A stretch of 64,000 nucleotides of DNA from JACVRW01 sp963728155 (GTDB lineage: Bacteria; Actinomycetota; Thermoleophilia; Solirubrobacterales; Thermoleophilaceae), in assembly GCA_963728155.1 (NCBI GenBank), contig CAVSJF010000009.1, forward strand, positions 124,001 through 188,000, written 5' to 3'. Below, one piece after another: positions 52,594 to 64,000 of the stretch; the stretch's first letter is position 1, and the number at the start of each line of letters is the position of its first letter. Below the pieces are notes generated by a model. That model was not told the origin of the DNA, did not search any database, and saw only the letters and a program-made list of their open reading frames with translations. Made by a program: the position numbers and the translations under genes.

Positions 52594-53283
52594 TCAGCCG
52601 AAGAGCCGCGGGTCGTTGGTGATCACGCCGTCCACGCCCATGCTCTCCAGCGCGGCTATCCGGTCCGCGTTGTCGACGGTCCACACGTAGACCTGCCCGC
52701 CGGCGTCGTGCACCGCCCGCACCAGGCCGCGGCTTACGAGGATCTGATGGGCCATGATCGCCTCGCAGCCCCCGGCCCGGATCCGCGCGGCGGCCTGACC
52801 GGGCAGGCGAGCCCTCATCACGCGGGCGACCGCGTAGGCGGGAACGGCGAAGGGTGAGCGCACCCAGTTGCGCTTCACCCGGGGGACCGACCAGCCCCTG
52901 CGCAGGCCGGGAGCGAGCTCGCCGAGGCGATCCAGGCTCTCGGTGAACATGGTCGATACCAGCGAGCGCTCGGCCAGCCCGCGTTCGGCCAGGCCCTCGA
53001 CGACCTCCTGCTCGTAGCCCGGCAGCTTGAGGTCGACGTCGAGCTCCACGCCGGCGTAGGCGTCGCCCGCGAAGTGGTCGAGTCCCTCCGCGAGAGTGAG
53101 CGGTTTCCGGCCCGCGGCATCCTCGCCGTCGTGGGCCAGCACGAGCCGGCCGTCGGCCGTGCGCAGCACGTCGAACTCGATCATGTCCACCCCGTGCTCG
53201 AGCGCGGCGTCGAAGCTCTCGATGGTGTTGCCGGGAGCCACGTGGTCGGCGCCCTTGTGGCCCACGCGAATCAGCGCTGGCAC
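52594..53283 (-). CDS. Glycerophosphodiester phosphodiesterase
   Basis: 229 aa TIM-barrel enzyme splitting glycerophosphodiesters to glycerol 3-phosphate. RVGHKGADHVAPGNTIESFD corresponds to the HRGxxxxxPENTxxSF signature, with Lys for Arg and Gly for Glu. MIEFDV and the LVLAHDGE His follow. YAGVELDVDLKL supplies the further metal Glu. WTVDNADRIAALESMGVDGV and ITNDPRLFG close the barrel. HK/PGNT variants occur in actinobacterial members, so activity is still likely. The GTG at 53283 lies 12 bases inside the end of the nei gene. No signal peptide. Confidence 0.9.
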   Translation of the reverse strand: MPALIRVGHKGADHVAPGNTIESFDAALEHGVDMIEFDVLRTADGRLVLAHDGEDAAGRKPLTLAEGLDHFAGDAYAGVELDVDLKLPGYEQEVVEGLAERGLAERSLVSTMFTESLDRLGELAPGLRRGWSVPRVKRNWVRSPFAVPAYAVARVMRARLPGQAAARIRAGGCEAIMAHQILVSRGLVRAVHDAGGQVYVWTVDNADRIAALESMGVDGVITNDPRLFG

Positions 53284-54088
53284 GACGGGCACCAGTAGGT
53301 CGTGCGGTTGTCGTCGCCCTGGCCGCGCGCGCGGATCCGGGTGCCGCAGCGCCGGCAGGGCAGGCCGGTCCGCTCGAAGACCCACATCCTCGTGTCACCG
53401 CGCGGATCTCTGCCGGCTCGGCTCGTAGGTCACGATCCGCCCGCCGCGCTCTACCGACAGGCGCATGAGCGGCCGGATCCCGCGCACCACGCTCGAGCAC
53501 CTCCTCGTCGGACACCTCGCCGGTGCGCCGCCAGGGATCGAGCCCGGCCAGGAAGCAGCCCTCGGACTTCCACACGTTGCCGATGCCGGCCAGCGTGCGC
53601 TGGTCGAGCAGGGCGTCGCCGATCCCACGGGTGGAGTCGTCTCGGCGCAGCCGGGCGAGGAACTGACCCTCGTCGAACTCCTCGGCCAGCACGTCGGGGC
53701 CGAGCATGGCCAGCCGGCGGTCGAAGCGGGTGCGCGACTCGGTCATCAGCTCGAGCACCGGGCCGTCGAACTCCACCACCTCGTGCTCGGCGGTGCGGAT
53801 CACGAGCCAGGCGCGCCGCGGAGAGCGCCGCCAGCGCTCGCCGCGGCGGTAGACGCCCCACTTGCCCGTCATGCGCAGGTGCGAATGCAGGGTGAGCTCG
53901 CCGTCGAAGCGGATGAAGAGGTGCTTGCCGTGGGCGTCGACCGCGCGCACCTCGCGCCCGGCGAGGCGCTCGGGCCAGCGGTCCATGGCGTGGCGGCGCT
54001 GGGGCGTCGCGATCTCCTCGATCTCGTGCCCGACGAGGGCCGCCCCCACGCGGCGGGCGGCGCTGTGGATCGTGTCGCCCTCGGGCAT
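53272..54088 (-). CDS. nei: Fpg/Nei-family DNA glycosylase (two frameshifts)
   Basis: About 270 aa base-excision glycosylase/AP lyase. MPEGDTIHSAARRVGAALVG supplies the N-terminal Pro nucleophile and Glu3; the GDTIH form is typical of the Nei2/endonuclease VIII group. The H2TH region reads LLDQRTLAGIGNVWKSEGCF. Breaks near 53490 and 53400 separate DEEVLERV, VRGIRPLMRLSVERGGRIVT and GDTRMWVFERTGLPCRRCGT. The zinc finger is CRRC with CPSC at the extreme C-terminus (TYWCPSCQR). The stop at 53272 overlaps the GDPD start. Confidence 0.87.
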
Positions 54089-54092
54089 GGAT

Positions 54093-55472
54093 TCAGCGTA
54101 GGCGCGCGACCCGCTGCCAGCGCGCGAGGTCGAAGCTTGGCGCGACTTCGCGTATGGCCGCCAGCACGTCGGCCTTGGTCATCACGCCGTGGCGAAAGCG
54201 GGACTGCAGCAGGCGCAGCATCGCGGTCATGCGATCTCGGCCGATGCCCTTCTCCAGCGTCTGCAGCGAGCACGAGCCCGCCAGGTAGATCACGTCACCC
54301 ACCGCCGCCGGAGCGCGGCGACTCGAACACCCCCATCGAGGTATCGAGCGACAACGAGCGCCAGCGCCTCAACACCAGCTCGTAGGGGCGGCCGGGCCGG
54401 CACAGGTTGACCCGCGGATGCAGGCGCTCGTGGGAGTACTGCGCGAAGCTCTCGTCGAGCCAGGGCTCCTCGAACTGGTTGTTGCCCACGAGCCCGTACC
54501 ACCACTGGTGGGCCACCTCGTGGCTCACCACCTCGCCGATCGGCAGGGAGAAAACCAGCTCGGGGTACTCCATCCCGGCGAACAGGCCCTTCGCTGAGGC
54601 CCTCGGGGAGGAGCACGACGTCGAGCTCGCTCGAGCCGTAGGGGCCGAGCCGCTTGCTCGAGGGCGCGCACCGCCCGGCGGGCCGCGCGCAGGCTGCCCC
54701 GTACCCCGCCGGTGCTCGGGCCGAAACGCACGCGCACCTTCACGCCGGCCACCGTCGCTTCACGCTCACGCAGCCTCCCGACGGCCAGGGCGAAGTCGCG
54801 CGCCTGGTCGCTGCGTACCCGGAGCGTCCGCTTGGCGCCCGCCACGCGGTCCGAGATCACCGCTCCGGTGGTGGCCGCGCGCAGCCGGGCGGGGAGGCGC
54901 AGGGTGGCATCCCAGCTTGCGGAGAGGGAGTAGAAGCTCTCGCCCAGATCGGTGTACCGGTCGAGGTGCAGACCGTCGGCGTCCTCCACCGCGAGCACGG
55001 GAATGACGTTGCCGAGCAGGGCCGTGGTGCCGATGCGGCCGAAGCGATCGGCGTTCCGGCGGCCGCGCACCGTGAAGCGCAGCGAGATCGAGCCCACCGC
55101 GCCCGGCGCCACCGGCGAGCCGAGGCGAACCTCCAGCGCCGAGCAGCTCACGCCCTCGCTTCCGGCCACGGCCGGCGCGTCGACCTCCACCCCAATGCGG
55201 CGAGGGCGGCAGCGGTCGGGCCCGTTGGCCCACAGGCGCAGCCACACCCGGTCGAGGGCGACGGGGCCGCGGTTGACGAAGTCGATGCGCTCCCGGCCCT
55301 CCAGCTTTCCCGCCCCGCGATCGACGTAGCGCAGGTCGAGCGTGTAGGCCTCCGGGTCGGCGCCGCGGATCTCCACCGATTGGGCGCTCGCGGCCGGCGC
55401 GGTCAGTGCCAGCACGATCACGACGCCGGCGACTAGCCGCAGCATGGGCCTAACGCTAGCTATAGGGTTCAA
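54093..55472 (-). pseudogene. Secreted M1-like (gluzincin) metalloprotease, frame-disrupted
   Basis: About 455 codons. The ATG at 55445 (or 55472) opens a signal peptide (LVAGVVIVLALTAPAASAQ). A beta-rich N-terminal domain reads YTLDLRYVDRGAGKLEGRER and VWLRLWANGPDRCRPRRIGV. Breaks near 54690 and 54590 precede GMEYPELVFSLPIGEVVSHE, the exopeptidase-loop region, and HEVAHQWWYGLVGNNQFEEP, the HExxH zinc motif, with the third ligand in WLDESFAQY. A break near 54300 leads to GDVIYLAGSCSLQTLEKGIG and the end at 54093. All catalytic residues are present. The GAMEN motif reads GMEYP, as in the peptidase-like branch. Function: extracellular peptidase, by inference. Confidence 0.78.
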
Positions 55473-55482
55473 GCGCTCAGCG

Positions 55483-58252
55483 TCAGCCGCCGCGGGGGTG
55501 GCGGCGGGCCAGCTCGGTACGCGAGGACACTCCGAGCTTGGCGTAGATCCTCGTGAGATGTCCTTCCACTGTCTTTGCCGATACGAAGAGTGCGGACGCC
55601 ACCTGCTTGGTCTGTAGCCCCTCGGCCACCAGTTCGGCCACGCGTTCCTCCGTCGGGGTGAGGCCCTCCCGACGACGGTGCGCGGCCGCCGACGCGCGCG
55701 ACCTCGCGGTTCGCCCGTGCCACCCAGCTGACCGCACCGACGTCGGCGAATATCTCCGCGGCCCGCTGCAGATTCTCCCGGGCGGCGCGTTTGTGCTTGA
55801 CGCGACGGTGAGCGATGCCCAGGGCGAGCAGACAGCGCCCGCGTTCAAGCGGAATCGGGACCGTGCTCGAGTGTTTCGCCGCGGCCTCCAGGTGGCCCAG
55901 AGCCGCATCGAGCTCTCCCTTCGCCGCAGCAAGCAGCCCGCGGCCGCGGCAGGCAATGGCGAGCGCGGAGACCCGTCGCAGGCGCACGGCATTTCCGCTG
56001 TACCACTCGAGGAGATCCTCCGCCTCGTCCGTCCTTCCCAGCTCGATGAGCGCCTCGAGGTGATCGGGCACGAAGCGCGCGGTGCCCGGCTCGCGAATGT
56101 TCTGCGCCCGCACGAAGGCGACGACGGGACCCAGCACCTCGGCCGCGCTCTGCGGACGCCCGACGGAAAGCTCGGCCAGGCCCAGTGCGGCGACGGCGAA
56201 ATGCTCGGCCGGGCGGCCGTTCGTCCGCGACGCTGCTGCCAGCGCCCGCTGGCCGGTTACACGGGCGCTCTTCACACGGCCGGCCATGGCGTCGGCCAGC
56301 GCCCGCAGCGCCAGCAGATAGGCACCCACGGTCTCCTGACCCCCGAGCTCCGCGAGTCCGTACCCCTCGTCGCTCAGCCGAGCTGCGCTGTCGAAGTCGC
56401 CGCGCACACACTCGACCTGCGCCTGCAGGACGAGCAGGTAGGGCATCGACCCCTCGTCGCCGATCGTTCGCGCTTGGCGCAGAAGCTCGCGGTAGGCCGT
56501 ATGCGCGCGATCGACCTCGTCCATCCAGAGCCAGACCACGGCTGCAGAGTTGAGCGGTCGCGACAGGACTCGTAGACGGTCGGAGCCCGAATCGAGTTCC
56601 ATCGCGCGGGCAAGGCTCTTCCGGGCTTGCGGCTCGCCCAACGCCGCCTCCGACAGGAGCAGGGTGCTGTGCGCCTCGAGCATCAGAGTCTCATCACCGA
56701 CCGCCTGGGCATCCCCGATGGCCCCCTTCGCTTCCTCCACGGCATCGGTCAAGCGCTCTCGCAGGCGAAAGAGCACAGTCGAGATGCCCTCGCGGGCTTC
56801 GCCGCGCAGCCTCCTGTCGTCACCTGCTTCGTCGACCGCTTGGCGGAGTAGCGCTTCGGAAGCGCGCAGATCATCGTCGTACGAACGAACCCTCGCCAGG
56901 CGGATCAATGCACGCGCGCGCTCAGGTCCGGGTCCAGCGTCGGCAACGACTTCGTCGAGCAGCGCCCGGGCCTGGCGACTGTCGCCGGACTCGAAGAGGC
57001 ACCAGGCGCGACGCACCCGGCGGAAGTGCGACTTCGACGGGATCTCCACTGGCGTGAGCTGCTCCGCGCGCTCGTAGAGCTCCGCGGCTGCTGCCGCAGC
57101 GCCGCGACCTTCGGCACGCCGGGCGGCGTCCTCCAGCGTCACCGCGATCTCCTCGCTTGGGCCGGTCGCGGCGAGAGCGAGGTGCCGGGCTCGCTCCTCC
57201 GGATCGTTCACGGCAGTCGCAGCTCGCCTATGGAGCTCGCGCCGCGCTCGGGCATCCGCTGACGTGTATGCGCCCGAGGCGAGCAGGGGGTGCGTGAAGC
57301 GAACCCTCCCGGCCCGGATCTCGACGATGCCCTCGCGCTCGGCTTCGCCGATCGCCTCCGGCCCACCGCCGGCGATCTCCGTCACGAGGTCCAGAGTGGG
57401 ATACGGGAGCGCCGCCGCGGCCGCCAGGGCACGCCGGCCGTCCGCCGACAGTTCCTCGAGCCGGCGCTGTACCAGCAGTTCGAGGGTGACCGGCAGCCGC
57501 TCGCCCTGCTCGATCCGCAGTCGGCCCGCCTCGACTGCGCGCCCCAGCTCGAGCGCATAGAACGGGTTCCCGCCCGAGAGCTTGTGCAGCCGGCCCATCA
57601 CAGGCCGTGGCGGAGTCAGGCCGAGCCGTGCGCCGAGCAGGCGCTCCGTAGCGCCGAGGCTCAGCGGGGTAAGCGTGACCCGCTCGACGCGCTCGGGTCC
57701 CAAGCCGCGATCGAGCTCGAGCGGAGCCGCGACCGTGCCCTTGGCGCGCAGTGCTACCAGCAGCCCAACGGCCAGGCTGCTCAGCCGGCGCGCGGTGAAG
57801 GCGAATGCCGCCGCGGACGCCGGATCGAGCCATTGCACGTCATCGACGCCGAGAACCAGGGGTCGATCGGCGGCGAGGAGCCGAAGAAGCCCGAGCGTGC
57901 CGAGAGACACCGCATGGCGGTCGGTCGGGCCGCCGTCTTGGACTCCCAGCATGAGCGCGGCCTCGAGTGCGTGGCGCTGGCGCGCGGGGAGCTGCTCGAG
58001 CAGGTCAAGGTGGCCGCCGAATGCATCCGCGAGTCCTGCGAAGGCGAAGGCAGTCTCTGTCTCGACGGGGCGAGCCACCAGCACTTCGAAGCCCCGGGCC
58101 CGGGCTCGCTCGAGTGCGGCGTCCCAGAGCGCCGTCTTGCCGGCGCCGGCTTCGCCCTCGATCACCAGGGCCCGCGCCCCCGTGCGTGCCGAAGAGAGGA
58201 AGAGCTCCGCGCGGCGGAGCTCGTCCTCCCTTCCGACGAGTTCGACAGCCAT
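55483..58252 (-). CDS. LuxR-family regulator with AAA-type ATPase domain (LAL type; one frameshift)
   Basis: About 922 aa. Residues 1-290 are a STAND/AAA ATPase (VGREDELRRAELFLSSA, Walker A GEAGAGKT at 33-40, LVLGVDDVQWLDPAS with Walker B). The middle is TPR-like helical repeats (ARALLDEVVADAGPGPERAR, RGLLAAAKGELDAALGHLEA). The C-terminal LuxR HTH (LTPTEERVAELVAEGLQTKQ, VASALFVSAKTVEGHLTRIY) lies across a one-base break near 55690, so the literal frame misses it. This is the large ATP-binding LuxR (MalT-like) class. It stands alone, and the inducer is unknown. Confidence 0.88.
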
Positions 58253-58296
58253 TACCTCCCGTCGAGGTTACTCCCCCTTCCGAGGGCCCAACGCGG

Positions 58297-58692
58297 CTAC
58301 GGGGTGCCGAGGTCGGCGCGGTACTCCCCGGTGCGAACGCTTGCGATCGCCGGCGCGGCCGGTAGAAAGCCACCCGGCTTGCCCGTGCAAATTTCGGTGA
58401 TGGCGTAGTAGATGCTCTGTGATGCTTGGAGGCGGTTCAGGCCCTGAATCTTGGCGTCATCGGCCAGCGCGTACTGCACGATCCTGGTCGCCCGGGCGCT
58501 GGCGGCCGTGTCGTTCAGGTCTCGGCAGCGCAGGTCATACGGGTCCCTCTCGAGCTGTGCTTGGCGCTCTGCCGGCGATGGCTTGGGCGTGTTCACCTCA
58601 TCATTGGACGAGTCGGTGGAGCCGTCGGCGCCACAACCAGTGGCGAACGCCAGAGCGGCGACAAACGGAATGACTGTGTTTCTTTTGGACAT
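58297..58692 (-). CDS. Predicted lipoprotein of unknown function
   Basis: 131 aa. MSKRNTVIPFVAALAFATGC carries a lipobox (ATGC, Cys20), so the mature protein would be membrane-anchored by lipid. A polar linker follows (GADGSTDSSNDEVNTPKPSP). A compact domain of about 80 residues then has ERDPYDLRCRDLNDTAASAR, IVQYALADDAKIQGLNRLQA and YYAITEICTGKPGGFLPAAP, with two Cys possibly paired. It resembles small actinobacterial exported HdeA-like stress proteins only in size and the Cys pair. No operon partners. Confidence 0.7.
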   Translation of the reverse strand: MSKRNTVIPFVAALAFATGCGADGSTDSSNDEVNTPKPSPAERQAQLERDPYDLRCRDLNDTAASARATRIVQYALADDAKIQGLNRLQASQSIYYAITEICTGKPGGFLPAAPAIASVRTGEYRADLGTP

Positions 58693-58769
58693 GACGGCGA
58701 CGCTACGCCCACCTCACCCCGCCCGAAACGGGGGATAACCCCTGACTTTCCGTGGTCGCAGAGCGCGTG

Positions 58770-63157
<4,388 letters not shown>

Positions 63158-63186
63158 GAGCGTACCGTGTGGGTACCCTCGGCTTC

Positions 63187-63483
63187 ATGAATCTCAGGCG
63201 CCCAGCGGTCCTCGCCGCCACCGGCTTCGCTCTTGTCCTCGCCGGCTGTGGGGAGGACGACGTCAACGACGCGGCGAGAACCTGCAGAACCAGGTGGAGG
63301 AGGCCGCCGGCGATATCAAGAAGCAGGGCCGGGAGCTGCGCGAGGACATCAAGCAGGGCGCCTCGGAGGAAGAGATCCGAAAGAAGCTGGACGACCTCGT
63401 GGAGAGACGCGCGCGATGAGGGCGGGGCGGCCGAGCGCGACGCCGAGCAGCTCAGGAAGGACCTCGAGAGCGAGCTTCCCTGA
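63187..63483 (+). pseudogene. Small coiled-coil lipoprotein (two frame breaks)
   Basis: About 98 codons. The start MNLRRPAVLAATGFALVLAG is followed by CGEDD, a lipobox with Cys21. A break near 63278 leads to ENLQNQVEEAAGDIKKQGRE, LREDIKQGASEEEIRKKLDD and LVE, a heptad-rich helix. A second break near 63412 leads to RDEGGAAERDAEQLRKDLES and ELP. The predicted product is a membrane-tethered helical rod. Function unknown. It is divergent from lhr by 29 bp and 47 bp upstream of the sulfatase. Confidence 0.6.
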
Positions 63484-63530
63484 GCGTGCCTCCGGCCGCA
63501 CCCTTTGGCCGAGGCGCGTGTTGAGGAGGC

Positions 63531-64000
63531 ATGCGCATTTCGCTGGCCGCCCTGACCGCCGTCCTCACGCTCGCCCTGGCGCCGGTGGCCGCGGCGAAGC
63601 CGAACATCGTTGTGCTGATGACCGACGACCAGACGCTCGACTCGATGTCGGTGATGGCGCAGACCAACAGGCTGCTCGGCGAGCAGGGCACCACCTTCAC
63701 GCGCAGCTTCGTCAACTACTCGCTCTGCTGTCCCTCGCGCGCAACGCTGTACACCGGTCAGTACGCGCACAACCACGGCGTGCTCGGCAACGGGCCACCG
63801 CTCGGCGGGTACACCCGCCTCGACAAGACGAACTGGCTGCCGCTCTGGCTGCAGGCCGCGGGCTACCGGACCATGCACGTGGGCAAGTTCCTCAACGGCT
63901 ACGGCCGCCTGTCGTCGCCGACCGAGGTCCCGCTGGGATTCAACGACTGGCACGGCACGGTCGATCCGTCGACCTACTCGTTCTGGAACTACACGGTCAA
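63531..64000 (+). CDS. Secreted sulfatase, N-terminal part (cut by window edge)
   Basis: The first 156 codons of an alkaline-phosphatase-superfamily sulfatase. The signal peptide ISLAALTAVLTLALAPVAAA is followed by the metal-binding KPNIVVLMTDDQTLDSM (Asp pair). The formylglycine motif is SLCCPSRATLYTGQYAHNHG, where the second Cys of CCPSR would be converted to formylglycine. GKFLNGYG, with the conserved Lys, follows. An anaerobic or aerobic FGly-generating enzyme must exist elsewhere. A GAGGAGG ribosome-binding site precedes the ATG at 63531. Substrate unknown. Confidence 0.92.
   Translation, partial: MRISLAALTAVLTLALAPVAAAKPNIVVLMTDDQTLDSMSVMAQTNRLLGEQGTTFTRSFVNYSLCCPSRATLYTGQYAHNHGVLGNGPPLGGYTRLDKTNWLPLWLQAAGYRTMHVGKFLNGYGRLSSPTEVPLGFNDWHGTVDPSTYSFWNYTV

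Overview
The window is high-GC (roughly 70%) chromosomal DNA from a Gram-positive-type actinobacterium. The best fit is class Thermoleophilia (Solirubrobacterales-like). This is inferred from the gene set: actinobacterial Mrp without its CxxC, DUF2342 zincin, DUF6458, PAC2, DrrAB transporter, type-2 isoleucyl-tRNA synthetase, a three-piece NHEJ system and many SCP/CAP-domain exported proteins. I see no phage, integrase, IS element, CRISPR array, rRNA or tRNA. Genes are packed tightly: start/stop overlaps of the ATGA/GTGA kind are common and no gene-free stretch exceeds 300 bases (the longest, 5614-5803, carries a candidate riboswitch).

Layout. 1-5.1 kb: DrrAB-type exporter, fumarase, a small unknown zinc-ribbon-like protein, MerR and MarR regulators. 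5.1-9.6 kb: CAP-domain secreted protein behind a candidate c-di-AMP riboswitch, ileS with a GSHH active-site motif, a membrane protein, thioredoxin. 9.7-14.8 kb: polyprenol-phosphate mannosyltransferase, PolX-type polymerase, a membrane protein, OtsB, two half-length TauE/SafE proteins, STAS anti-anti-sigma factor. 14.8-22 kb: amidohydrolase, broken aldose epimerase, a PAS-coiled-coil-PAS protein, YhaM-like nuclease, PAC2 protein, DUF6458 protein. 22-28.3 kb: UvrD-like helicase/Fe-S nuclease, IMPase, flavodoxin-like protein, topoisomerase IB, second CAP protein. 28.4-35.8 kb: one co-directional run of HAD hydrolase, S9 peptidase, LigD (phosphoesterase-ligase), Ku, LigD-type polymerase, VOC protein and zincin. 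35.9-41.1 kb: histone-H1/HBHA-like basic protein with its own promoter and terminator, Mrp, a tandem pair of membrane-anchored paralogues, 7Fe ferredoxin, methyltransferase, SDR, small membrane proteins. 41.1-46.7 kb: groES-groEL under two tandem CIRCE operators with a UUCG-loop terminator, ASCH protein, Nudix, Pcm, Crp/Fnr regulator, IlvA. 46.7-58.7 kb: secreted glycoside hydrolase, psuG-psuK, ECF sigma factor with DUF4349 membrane partner, two paralogous secreted Cys-pair proteins, GDPD, Nei, M1-like secreted protease, LuxR-type ATPase regulator, lipoprotein. 58.7-64 kb: Lhr helicase, small lipoprotein, sulfatase running off the edge.

DNA repair and nucleoid functions are strongly represented (PolX, helicase-nuclease, topo IB, LigD/Ku/Pol, Nei, Lhr, Ku with a lysine-rich tail, H1-like protein).

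A caution for all readers: more than 30 single-base frame disruptions occur inside conserved, otherwise well-preserved genes (densest in 15.9-17.7, 53.3-54.7 and 61.3-62.7 kb), while other long genes (ileS, helicase, groEL, S9 peptidase) are intact. Codon structure and conserved motifs continue across the breaks, so I read most as sequencing/assembly indels rather than true pseudogenes. Broken genes are annotated over their full inferred span with the break positions given.
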